DNA of 15,563 nucleotides from Parietichytrium sp. I65-24A (Eukaryota; Sar; Bigyra; Thraustochytrida; Thraustochytriidae), in NCBI GenBank assembly GCA_012862575.1, contig BLSF01000104.1:64001-79563 (forward strand), in the 5' to 3' direction. Below are positions 1-8,035 of this stretch, in pieces. The notes below the pieces were generated by a model. It did not search any database, was not told the origin of the DNA, and saw nothing but the letters and a program-made list of their open reading frames with translations. Made by a program: the position numbers and the translations under genes. Position 1 is the stretch's first letter. The number at the start of each line of letters is the position of its first letter.

Positions 1-1
1 T

Positions 2-163
2 TTAGAAGATGTGAAGCTCTGGGGAAACGACTTTGGGCCAAGCTCGAGCGAGATTTTCTACAGGTTGAGCACAGGACGCTTCAGACACTACGACGTGAAG
101 GTTGACTTTGAGCCACGGGTTGATGAATGGGACGAGGGCAGCATATACATTGTTCAGCTCTAA
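2..163 (+). CDS. 3' end of an unidentified protein-coding gene (partial)
   Basis: Reading from base 2, the + strand is open for 53 codons and ends with TAA at 161-163. The C-terminus reads ...HYDVKVDFEPRVDEWDEGSI then YIVQL, rich in aromatic and acidic residues, which looks like real folded protein. Codons are varied and the stop sits just before a change to AT-richer, non-coding-looking sequence. The gene enters from the left edge, so its start and most domains are missing. Bases 1-5 (TTTAG) and the pyrimidine-rich stretch ending in CTACAG near base 63 both resemble splice acceptors, so the last exon could begin inside the window; the frame is open through both. It converges on COG6. I do not recognise the family and assign no function. 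Confidence 0.5.
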   Translation, partial: LEDVKLWGNDFGPSSSEIFYRLSTGRFRHYDVKVDFEPRVDEWDEGSIYIVQL

Positions 164-411
164 AATTACTTGACAACTTGCCTGAATCTATATATCCATG
201 TTTCATACACCGCATTGTAACTCCACTAACACACGAAACGCGATTGGCTTTCTTCTCCAGCGACACAGCGATTCATGCGTTGCTCGAATCTTTGTTGTTG
301 GGTGAGTGCAAGGGCACCAAACAGTGTAAATGGAAACCCTTGCATATGAATGGCTATGCTCTAGAGTCTTCCATCCTCGTAGAAAACGAGGACTACTGCT
401 CTCAAGGCAGC
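164..411. other. Convergent intergenic region / overlapping 3' UTRs
   Basis: There are 248 bases between the stop of the left partial gene and the stop of COG6, which point at each other. I see no gene and no canonical AATAAA on either strand. A perfect 7-bp inverted repeat with a 5-base loop lies at 374-392 (arms TCCTCGT and ACGAGGA), about 20-38 bases downstream of the COG6 stop on its sense strand; it could fold in the COG6 3' UTR. Confidence 0.5.
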
Positions 412-2466
412 TTACGCATCCAAAAGCTGTCGGACTTGTTCCGGAGTGTGTAATAGAATCTTTGCTAGCTGATCAGGCGTCAGCCCGCTCCGTTGAGTGT
501 CCTGCATTGTGGAATAAAATTCTTCGTACGCAGCCGCGATGGACTGTGCGGTTGCGTTCCGAGCAGTCGCTCGCAGCCTTGGACTAACAAGGCGGTCGAA
601 TTCTGGCATCACGAGCGAAAAGATGGTCTTGAAAAAACTTTCAAATACATGTTGCAACGATGCGGCATCCAGTCCTGCCTGCTGCGAGAGCGGAAGAGCA
701 GGATCTGCGCGATGAACCATCTCCAATTTGTCACTTACACCGCTTCGCCGCAAAATGGCTTCCGATTGCTCCTTTACGAGCAAGTCCGTCCAGTCTCCAA
801 TCTCAGTTGTGAGCTGTTGCACCCACTCCACTGTGAAATCGTACCGAGTTAGACTACTCTGGATGGCGACCAAATTATTGATAATGTACACTGCAGCATC
901 CGAGCGGTCAAGGCCCGACGCACTCTGCCGGCACATTTGCAGCAGCGGCTCCACGAATGCTTTGAGGACTGGCGCGAATTTCGCCTCACGGTCTAGAGTT
1001 TGTTCTTGATTTGCTCCTGCAGGCGCTGAGAGAAGCGATTCACTGTGCACAGCAAGGACCTCGGACAGCCGTCGAATTAGTTCACTGATCTCAAGCGCTA
1101 CAGAAAGGTCACGGGGATAAGCAGGCGGAGACGCTAGCAACTTGTTGCAATGTTGTTTTACGATGGCAAAGAACGCAGCAACGCTATCCTGATGTAGCGC
1201 AGATAAAATGCGCTCCGGCAGCCCTGGCTCGGCCTCCAAGCGCTCTTGATCTCCTTCGGCCGCAGCACCGTCCTTAGTTGGAGTCGAACGGACGTCGTCT
1301 TCCAGCAATTCTTTCAGTGTGCTGCAATAGTACTCGAGCAGGTTGCTAAGCTTGTAGGAAGTCACGAGCGGTAACGGCGAGGATAAAACCTGCCTGACCC
1401 TCGTAGTAAGCGGTGCCACAACTCCTTCAAAAATTTTCTCCAAAACTTTGGCGTTCCCTCTCGTTGTGCCTGCAGCAGGAATTCCAGCCTCGCTAGCCAA
1501 TGCTGCGGACTGTTCTTCCTCCTTGGCAGGCGGGAAAAGCCTGTTGACGAGACTTTTCTCTACCACCATGTTCTGATGTACCCAAGCGAGCAAATCTCCA
1601 ACATATCGATAAGGATCATGCGCATGCATCTCAATTGGCCTCGGGTTCCCGCCTGGCCCGCCATGGGTGATTGCCATTGCGAAACGTCTGGCGATAGCAA
1701 GCACGCGGGTCTCGGCAACGCAATCCAGGGCATGATTGTAATACGCCGGGTGTTGTGCAAGTGTCGCGATCCCTTTCATGAGCGCCTCGCTCGGCTCGGG
1801 GAACTCGGCGTCGATCGCAGCGCATTGACCTTGCACCCACGAGAAGAGCCTCTCGTAAGCCTGTTCTTGGAAGCCGGCCATCGCATCGAAGATCTCGAGT
1901 CCCGCGCTCTGGAATTGCGAGCTAATGAGGGCCTGGCACTCTCCGCGAATGCGCTGCACGTCTTCGAGTGCGCTAAAGAATAACGCCCCTTCGTCGTTCT
2001 CCATCGGGCCCTCGCTCAACGCAGCGAGCTGTCGTTCGGATAGCTTGAAACGTTTCAGGAAGCTGTCCATCAGCTCTGCGCGCTCCGACAATTCCGCCTT
2101 CTGCGCGGCCAGCGATTCTGCAGCCTTCGCAAACCGCTGCGTCTGCTGCGCCGACTCGCTGAGCCGCTGAGTGAGCTCATCACAAACCTCGTGAACACGG
2201 TCCACATTCCGCTGGAGCAGCTCGATGCGAGCCTGAATGGGCTCGAACTCCTCGATGAACTGCTCCACCATTTCCAGCCCGCGGTCTTCCAAATCCGACC
2301 TCAGATTTCGCCTGGCTTCCAAGGTGTTGCTCCGAGGATCGTAGAAAGTAGCCAGCGCGTCCAGCGCGTCCAGCATCGCCGGCGTATCAGTGCGCATTTC
2401 CTGCACCTTCTTCAGCTTGACCTCCTGCACCTTGCGGATCTTCTTCTTCACTACTTGGGGCGCCAT
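412..2466 (-). CDS. COG6: Conserved oligomeric Golgi complex subunit 6 (COG6)
   Basis: COG6 is one of eight subunits of the COG tether, which captures retrograde vesicles at the Golgi and keeps glycosylation enzymes in place; it belongs to lobe B. The 684-residue product matches the family from end to end. The N-terminal half is heptad-rich coiled coil (about residues 55-150), preceded by an ETLR-like stretch where RRNLRSDLEDRG (52-63) matches the conserved RRNLRGDIE region. The diagnostic block GGPGGNPRPIEMHAHDPYRY (269-288), followed by VGDLLAW, is near-identical to animal COG6. Later landmarks are PLLQMC and the C-terminal HTPEQVRQLLDA before TAA. Length is close to the usual 650-700 residues. 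The start chosen is ATG 2464-2466: the frame stays open upstream but has no other ATG, and the upstream part encodes a lysine-rich run from a CTT/GAA repeat. No intron is visible. Divergent from the twin-CX9C gene. Confidence 0.95.
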   Translation of the reverse strand: MAPQVVKKKIRKVQEVKLKKVQEMRTDTPAMLDALDALATFYDPRSNTLEARRNLRSDLEDRGLEMVEQFIEEFEPIQARIELLQRNVDRVHEVCDELTQRLSESAQQTQRFAKAAESLAAQKAELSERAELMDSFLKRFKLSERQLAALSEGPMENDEGALFFSALEDVQRIRGECQALISSQFQSAGLEIFDAMAGFQEQAYERLFSWVQGQCAAIDAEFPEPSEALMKGIATLAQHPAYYNHALDCVAETRVLAIARRFAMAITHGGPGGNPRPIEMHAHDPYRYVGDLLAWVHQNMVVEKSLVNRLFPPAKEEEQSAALASEAGIPAAGTTRGNAKVLEKIFEGVVAPLTTRVRQVLSSPLPLVTSYKLSNLLEYYCSTLKELLEDDVRSTPTKDGAAAEGDQERLEAEPGLPERILSALHQDSVAAFFAIVKQHCNKLLASPPAYPRDLSVALEISELIRRLSEVLAVHSESLLSAPAGANQEQTLDREAKFAPVLKAFVEPLLQMCRQSASGLDRSDAAVYIINNLVAIQSSLTRYDFTVEWVQQLTTEIGDWTDLLVKEQSEAILRRSGVSDKLEMVHRADPALPLSQQAGLDAASLQHVFESFFKTIFSLVMPEFDRLVSPRLRATARNATAQSIAAAYEEFYSTMQDTQRSGLTPDQLAKILLHTPEQVRQLLDA

Positions 2467-2495
2467 CTTTCCTTTTGACAAAACAAATCTCTTTC

Positions 2496-2517
2496 TCTTC
2501 TTCTTCTTCTTCTTCTC
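2496..2517. repeat. (CTT)n / (GAA)n microsatellite in the COG6 5' UTR
   Basis: About seven CTT units on +, read as GAA on the COG6 sense strand, lie 30-50 bases upstream of the COG6 ATG. This is a pure purine-pyrimidine tract in the leader or core promoter. It is the reason the COG6 frame looks open and lysine-rich upstream of the start. Confidence 0.85.
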
Positions 2518-2872
2518 CAAACACTCCACCAAAGTCCGTCTCCGCCGGACTCTTTTCAAACTGTGCTGCCACGCCAAATTATCGCCCCAAGTTTCGTATC
2601 CTCCGAAACGTGTATGTGCTATATGTGACTGTGGCAAAATTTTAGAGCCGACTCCGCAAAACCTCCAACTCACAAGTTGTGTCCGCGCCGACCTAGGGCA
2701 TACGCCTATATTTATTCTAACTATTCTAATCAGAGTAACACAGACTATAGGAGTAGCATACGCGAGTACACACTCACGATCGATGGTTTCCTCCGCGTAC
2801 ACTGTCACACAGATCCACGTTGGTGCTGGCTTCTACCTTTTCGGATAGCCAGCGCCTACCGCATCGTTTACG

Positions 2873-3359
2873 GTGAGTGGTAGCAGTGACGCCGCATTCG
2901 CTACTGTAAGCGTGTCTATGGATTATGGTAGATGCCAGGCGAGAGTCGAGGGTGTTCTAATACCAGACACCGACCTTTTGAGCACGTATTCTAATAAGGG
3001 CGCTCGGACTGACGCCTCTCTGGTGGCGGTACAAGTACACCTTTCGTCGCCCCCCCCCCACTGCAAAAGCGCTTTCGAGCCGGCAAACGAACGTAGCTTG
3101 CACTGTTCTATTCTTTCAACCTACCCCACACACAGCAAACTTTAATTCAAACCAAAACAGGACCGAAAAAATGTTTTAAGAGTGCCTACCGTCACCGGTA
3201 CTGACAGTACCATGGAAGCGTCGAAGTTCTGTCGAGCTGTTCACACGTTCATGAATGAATGAACGATGTTCCGGAACTTAAACTAATTACTACATCGCCT
3301 TCTGAGTTCAAGTTTCTTGTTGACTGACTGGCTATGACATCTCTCATTCTCTCTCCCAG
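2873..3359 (+). other. Candidate 5'-UTR intron of the twin-CX9C gene
   Basis: The acceptor is strong: TGACTGAC branch-like sequence, then a pyrimidine tract ending CTCTCTCCCAG at 3359. In the frame of the downstream CDS a TGA occurs at 3374-3376, so any upstream exon would be non-coding. The best upstream donor I see is CG|GTGAGT with GT at 2873-2874, giving a 487-base intron; the donor choice is much less certain than the acceptor. A cDNA would settle this. Confidence 0.35.
3197..3277. repeat. Cluster of three short palindromes
   Basis: Three inverted repeats lie within 81 bases: GGTACTG-A-CAGTACC at 3197-3211; CGTTCAT, six bases, ATGAACG at 3246-3265; and the perfect palindrome GTTCCGGAAC at 3268-3277. 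Such symmetric sites can bind dimeric regulators, but chance is also possible. Confidence 0.5.
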
Positions 3360-3382
3360 TCATTCGTCCATCTTGATCAACA

Positions 3383-3450
3383 CATCAAAACAACACAACA
3401 CAACACACACAACACAACACAACACACAAGACACAACATAACACAACACA
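3383..3450. repeat. (AACAC)n-type low-complexity repeat
   Basis: An imperfect array of AACAC/ACACA units with occasional changes. It lies downstream of the candidate splice acceptor and upstream of the ATG at 3539, so it is probably transcribed as 5' UTR of the twin-CX9C gene. Confidence 0.8.
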
Positions 3451-3493
3451 AGAAAGAAAGAGAGAGAGAGAGAAAGGAAGGAAGGGAGAAAGG
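3451..3493. repeat. GA-rich purine tract
   Basis: A run of GAAA, GA and GGAA units directly follows the AACAC repeat. It ends just before ATG 3495, which opens an eight-codon upstream reading frame (stop TGA at 3516-3518) ahead of the real start at 3539. Confidence 0.8.
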
Positions 3494-3538
3494 TATGAGA
3501 GGGCGGGCAAGGCGGTGAGCAAAATAGGTACAGAGCAC

Positions 3539-3922
3539 ATGGAAATGGGAAAGGGAATGGGGGAGCATGAGGACGGCAAGTCCGCGCAGGAGCAGCGCAA
3601 GCAGAAGGAGTACGAGGAAGCGGTGATCTTGGGCCAGCAGACGTCCTGCGTGCCGCATTTTGACCAGCTCATGTACTGCTACAGCCCAGCGAACCAAGTC
3701 GGCACGTACTACATGCGCGGCACGGTGGACCCGTGCCAGCAGGCGCAGAGCCACTTCTTCAAGTGCCTGTCTTTGAAGTTCGACAAGCCAATCGCCGAGA
3801 AGAAGCAGATTCTCAAGGAGATCTCCATGGTGGACGAACAATCCCCCACCAGGAAGATTTGGACCTTCAAGAAGGACCCTAGCCTGAGCTGGGAGGGACA
3901 GGGTCAGCCCCAAGGAGCGTAG
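3539..3922 (+). CDS. Twin-CX9C protein, DUF3128 / Emi1-like
   Basis: The predicted 127-residue protein has two cysteine pairs with exactly nine residues between them: C37/C47 and C66/C76. This is the coiled-coil-helix-coiled-coil-helix signature of small proteins imported into the mitochondrial intermembrane space and oxidised by the Mia40/Erv1 relay. Sequence around the pairs (FDQLMYCYSPANQ, TYYMRGTVDPC, then IWTFKKDP with W109) resembles DUF3128, the family of yeast Emi1 and human C22orf39; this assignment is from recall of the family pattern. The N-terminal 30 residues are charged, with no presequence, as expected for this import route. Start: ATG 3539 is the first in-frame ATG after the in-frame TGA at 3374-3376; a GTG at 3515 is also in frame but less likely. 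A short upstream ORF (3495-3518) could damp translation. Exact function is unknown. Converges with the potassium channel gene. Confidence 0.75.
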   Translation: MEMGKGMGEHEDGKSAQEQRKQKEYEEAVILGQQTSCVPHFDQLMYCYSPANQVGTYYMRGTVDPCQQAQSHFFKCLSLKFDKPIAEKKQILKEISMVDEQSPTRKIWTFKKDPSLSWEGQGQPQGA

Positions 3923-4276
3923 ACGCAGAGAGCTGGATTACTAGTCGATTCAGGGGGCGGGCGAGCGCAAACAAAGCGCACAGAGGAGGTGCACATTCCC
4001 GATTTGGACTGCCTCTTTGCCGAGCAAGGGCCTCCCCCGCTTGTTCTGCGAGATAGCTCAAGGGGCGAAGCCCAGTCAATACAGATTGATTCTAACGGGG
4101 GGCAGGAATCAGAGGAGAAACGTGACGCGAGTCTTGCTTGAAGATCTTGTAGAGACGCTAAATGTCATTGTAAAATTAAAAGGGACATGTATTACAACAC
4201 AGTATCAATTTGCCACACGCCACGCTCCATCAACACTACTATAGCGCGCACATATCGCGTTGGCCAATACTGAGCG
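3923..4276. other. Convergent intergenic region, 3' UTRs
   Basis: These 354 bases separate two stops facing each other. Nothing coding is evident. A variant poly(A) signal ATTAAA is present on + at 4175-4180, about 255 bases after the twin-CX9C stop. No AATAAA was found for the channel gene on -. Confidence 0.45.
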
Positions 4277-7200
4277 CTATTTGTCAGCTTTTTGGATACC
4301 CTCCATCCGGTGCATGATTTGCTTGATATCCGCAGTGAGCTCTGCCAGCTCAGAGTTCATCTCTGACTGGAGGGCAGTCAATGCTTCGGTCAATTGTAAA
4401 CTCGGCGTTTCAGACATCCTCCTGGTGGAAGCTACGCTCTTTTTCCGCTTCGTTGAGAATAAAGACATCGCCGGATCAACGTTTGCTGCAATGTCCTCGT
4501 TGCTGGATCTGCGAGAGCTGGTATCGGTAGGCTCTCCACTAGTAGATAGGCTGTTCTCTTTAAGAGATGACCCCATGTCTCCATCCGAATTAATTCGGAC
4601 TATGCTCAAACCGGACTCCACCCTCTCGTCTTTCTTCAGCTTACTATCTTTTGATCCGTGGTAGAAGGAGTGAGCTGTCAGCTCGTGGCCGAGAGGTTCG
4701 GCGGTCAGCACGAAAACAAAGTCATGGGCTGATAACGTGAGATCTAGTGGAGGGTTTGTGACCACATACGGAGACTTGTTCCCTTTTGGGCCTTCCTCGA
4801 GGCTAGCATCAAGGCCACGGCGCAGTGCTATGGGCAGCATCCCGCTCTTGTTCATCTGCGAGAAGAGGTCCACGAACGTTTTTCCTGCCATATTTGAGGG
4901 GACTTGCATGAGGTACAGTTCACTGCAAGGCATCTCTGCAATACCGTAGGCGCTTACCTGCTTGGCCCATGCAGCCGACTCTTCTTTGTTCTGTCCAACG
5001 ACAAGCTGCTGCAGAATAGTGATCATCTTTGGGTTGTAAAATGCTTGTCCCAGGAGAGTGTCAAGCATTGAGGACAGATAGATGTTGCCGGAGGCAAACG
5101 GGGGCACATAGATGTGCTTTTCCAGGCCAGACTTGAAAGAGCTATCCGTGTCGGCGATGTAGCTGATATTTGACTGGGTGACGAGCTCAACCAAGACCTG
5201 TAAATTGGGATTCTCCTTCTGGAGGATGGAGTACGCAAAGATCGTATCAGCATCGACCAAGGCTTCACAATTTCGAGATCGAAGGCTGTGGTTTTTAGCA
5301 AAGATTACCGCACGACTGGCAGCTGAAATCTTAGCCCTCGCGAGATCGTGTACATCGAGAGGGGACCCTTTCACAAAATACACTTCCTGGAAGACCGCGA
5401 GTGGCTGCCACTCTTGAGAGGACGGTAGCGTCGTGTACATGATGACAATGGGTATCGGCCGAGGCAGCTTCTTGGACCGAAGGGGCAGAATAAAATGATA
5501 CAGGTGAACCGGATTGCCGACAACGACGATGTGACCTTGGAATGTTGGTGGAAACTCTGCAGCGATAGAATGCACCAAGGCATCCTCGAATTCGCTTGGT
5601 TCATCAAACACATAATAGTCGGCAAAAAGCTCTGAGCGCTCGCTATCCTCCTGTTTTGTCACAGTTGACCTGGCGTTTGACCAAAGCCTCGCGGACTTTC
5701 TTCGTGACGTCCCGTTCGCGCCGATGTCGTGGGTGATGGTCCCTTGCCGCGATATCCCCTCTCCATTTATGGTTGTCGTTGTGCCTGAAGGTCGCGTCGC
5801 TTCGCCGTTGCCACAATGTTCGGGCTCCTCGAGGATGGAACCGCCTGACCCCATAAACGTGGTGGTGTTACGCTTCGACGACGATAGCTTTTCCAAACTC
5901 ACCTTGCTCAGCACACGCGAAATAAACTTGAAAGAGCCAGGCTGCGTTCGATGGTGACTTGCAGTTGGTGGCTTGTAAATATCCTTCGATTTGACCGCCA
6001 AGGCTTCCTGGAGATCACCTGCGAGAACAAACACGAAGATCCCGAGCTCTTCGCTGGCCGGCGGGATAACATATGAGGAAGGGTTTAATGCCACAGAAGA
6101 ACCTGCGTGTATGTGCGCCAGCTCCAGCGCGAAGACGAGCGTTCCAGTAGATTCGTAAACAATTTGAGACATTTCCGAAAACGTGAGCCCGACAAAGCTT
6201 TCGCTCAGCTCCACCCTGTAGATCTCGTAGCCAATTCCCTCGACATATTCATGTAGCCACGGTAATTCAGATCGCGACAAATTTGTATCGTCGCTTGACG
6301 CGATGAGATTGTTGATCATGGTGATCAGACCTGGAACTAGGCACGATTTGGCCAGAATGTTCATTTTAATTTCGTCAATGCAGATAAGCTGGTTCTGAAA
6401 TTGATCAGCACCAGCGCTTTGCTTGGCGGAGGATGCAAAGAGCTTTCTGCTCTCCCCGTTCAGAAGCTGGAGGCAAAGCATGCCACGCCGTTTTTTCTTC
6501 TTCTGTAATCTAGACTTGTGTATGTACCGCTGAATTGACAGAGCGCGGAGGATGCTGCTCGCATCGTCCTGGGCCGGAGAATTCGAGTATTTGTTTGTCA
6601 ACAAGAAGACGGCTTCCGCGTGCTCGATCGCAGCTCGGTGCAGGTCACGATCGCTCATGACGTTGCCGTCCAAGTAAGTTACCATGTACGCCAACCTTGG
6701 GTCGCTCAGCAGCAAGCGAATTTCCGCTGAGGGAAGGCCATCTCCCAAGATCACCGCCCTAAGGTTTGGTTTTCCGTGATCAGGATGAAACAGCTCGCGG
6801 AAGAAATCAGTGATGCCACGCCCAAACACTTCCCCTGTGACCACCACGTGCGAGGATTGGGAATTGAGCTTGTACGACTGTCGCGCATACACCGAGGTCA
6901 TCCCCATCAGAGCTATGAGTTTGTTGGTCTGTCTTGGAACGAGCACGAGCGTGGTACACATCATGAGCATAATAACCGTTCGTCCTGGCGTGGTGACAGG
7001 TGCAACATCTCCGTATCCCACGGTTGTAATCGTCGTAACGACCAAATAAATTACATCAAAGAAGGTGAGCTCCTTGTAAACTTCTGTAGGTGGCCAAAAA
7101 GACCTTGTATTTTCCATGAGGTGCACCAGGCCAGATGCAAAGTAAATGAGGCAAATGATCTGCAAGCTCATGTTGTAAATTTGCCGGAGAATCTCAGAGT

Positions 7201-7792
7201 CAGTGAATGAGAGCAGCCTGGTGATTCTCATGCAACGGGAGATGCGAAGTACCCGCATGAGATTGTAGATTGTGAGCACGGAGAAATACTCCTTCAAAAG
7301 ATTTGGGCCGTACCACGACTGCGCTCGAAGATAGAGGAGTGCGTAGCCTGGTGTGATCGTCAAGATCTCAATCACAGACCACGAACTGAATAGAAACGCC
7401 ATGCGTTTGTGCGCGACGAAAAGCCGAAGTAGGTAATCTGCGAGGTAAATAGTTGAGATTCCGGCATCTATGCGCGTGAAAAGCGTCAACAGCTCCATAT
7501 CGTACATTACATAAGTTTCCGCAACATAAAGCAAGCAGGCGGCCAAGGAAACAAAGGTATTGATCACCTCCAGCAGCATCCCCATGCGGGATGTGGCCAA
7601 GAGAAACTCGAGCCGTTCTCTGAAGGAGAGCTCCCCTGAGCCCCCTTCTGTCCATGTCTCCGCATGAAACCGCTCCAGCTCATCGTCTTCCACCACGCTC
7701 ATGTAACCCGGAAACACTTTCGTGAGCCGATTCCTCCGCGACCTCTGCTTTGTGAGCTTGCCCGCCACGGCATCTTTCCCGGACTCCATCAT
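4277..7792 (-). CDS. Slo-family potassium channel, 6 TM with two RCK domains
   Basis: The 1,171-residue membrane channel has the plan of Slo (BK/KNa) K+ channels. Hydrophobic S1 is near 71-95, S2 near 104-128, S3 near 132-155, S4 near 177-197, S5 near 203-226; the pore loop carries the K+ filter TVGYGD at 257-262, followed by S6. S4 has arginines every third residue (R180, R183, R186, R189, R192). RCK1 begins at HVVVTGEVFG (315) and includes the Slo-like LTNKYSNSPAQDDAS and IDEIKMNILAKSCLVPGL; the BK_channel_a-type region follows to about 600. A Ser/Thr-rich linker (605-745) leads to RCK2 at GHIVVVGNPV (753), with ILVELV-like VLVELV, PPFASG and VVTNPP landmarks. A short coiled coil ends the protein (about 1132-1165). 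Residues 1-68 are charged, so there is no S0. The aspartate-rich calcium bowl is not seen. TAG (7793-7795) immediately precedes the ATG, fixing the start. Intracellular ligand unknown. Confidence 0.93.
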   Translation of the reverse strand: MMESGKDAVAGKLTKQRSRRNRLTKVFPGYMSVVEDDELERFHAETWTEGGSGELSFRERLEFLLATSRMGMLLEVINTFVSLAACLLYVAETYVMYDMELLTLFTRIDAGISTIYLADYLLRLFVAHKRMAFLFSSWSVIEILTITPGYALLYLRAQSWYGPNLLKEYFSVLTIYNLMRVLRISRCMRITRLLSFTDSEILRQIYNMSLQIICLIYFASGLVHLMENTRSFWPPTEVYKELTFFDVIYLVVTTITTVGYGDVAPVTTPGRTVIMLMMCTTLVLVPRQTNKLIALMGMTSVYARQSYKLNSQSSHVVVTGEVFGRGITDFFRELFHPDHGKPNLRAVILGDGLPSAEIRLLLSDPRLAYMVTYLDGNVMSDRDLHRAAIEHAEAVFLLTNKYSNSPAQDDASSILRALSIQRYIHKSRLQKKKKRRGMLCLQLLNGESRKLFASSAKQSAGADQFQNQLICIDEIKMNILAKSCLVPGLITMINNLIASSDDTNLSRSELPWLHEYVEGIGYEIYRVELSESFVGLTFSEMSQIVYESTGTLVFALELAHIHAGSSVALNPSSYVIPPASEELGIFVFVLAGDLQEALAVKSKDIYKPPTASHHRTQPGSFKFISRVLSKVSLEKLSSSKRNTTTFMGSGGSILEEPEHCGNGEATRPSGTTTTINGEGISRQGTITHDIGANGTSRRKSARLWSNARSTVTKQEDSERSELFADYYVFDEPSEFEDALVHSIAAEFPPTFQGHIVVVGNPVHLYHFILPLRSKKLPRPIPIVIMYTTLPSSQEWQPLAVFQEVYFVKGSPLDVHDLARAKISAASRAVIFAKNHSLRSRNCEALVDADTIFAYSILQKENPNLQVLVELVTQSNISYIADTDSSFKSGLEKHIYVPPFASGNIYLSSMLDTLLGQAFYNPKMITILQQLVVGQNKEESAAWAKQVSAYGIAEMPCSELYLMQVPSNMAGKTFVDLFSQMNKSGMLPIALRRGLDASLEEGPKGNKSPYVVTNPPLDLTLSAHDFVFVLTAEPLGHELTAHSFYHGSKDSKLKKDERVESGLSIVRINSDGDMGSSLKENSLSTSGEPTDTSSRRSSNEDIAANVDPAMSLFSTKRKKSVASTRRMSETPSLQLTEALTALQSEMNSELAELTADIKQIMHRMEGIQKADK

Positions 7793-8035
7793 CTACGCCT
7801 CCCGATCTCCCGATCTCCCGACTTCCCGAACCCTGCGCCGCGGGCAGGCCAGCTCCGCCCCCCCCAGCCCACGGGGAGAGGTTCAGCAACCAACCCACCA
7901 GAATGGCCTTCGCCTGTGCTTGCCTCTTGCTTTCTTCGCACTCGCCCGCCCGCCCAAGGACTTGCAAACCTCCTTTCTCGTCGCCTTCTTTCGCGCTGCC
8001 CCGCGCGCCAACTCGACCCACGAGACCGACACACT

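Larger units (their letters stand above)
2467..3538. other. Divergent promoter region between COG6 and the twin-CX9C gene
   Basis: The 1,072 bases between two divergent starts contain no convincing coding sequence; the open frames here are short and unlike any family I know. The region holds the COG6 leader with its CTT tract, a C10-11 homopolymer near 3050-3059, three small inverted repeats (3197-3277), a candidate 5'-UTR intron acceptor at 3359, and AACAC and GA repeats just before the right-hand gene. No clear TATA box was seen for either gene. Confidence 0.6.

Noticed and set aside
2467-2808. N-terminal extension of COG6 by 114 codons
   Set aside because: The frame is open, but it has no ATG, begins only at a GTG, and crosses a GAA repeat giving poly-lysine; the family starts near the chosen ATG.
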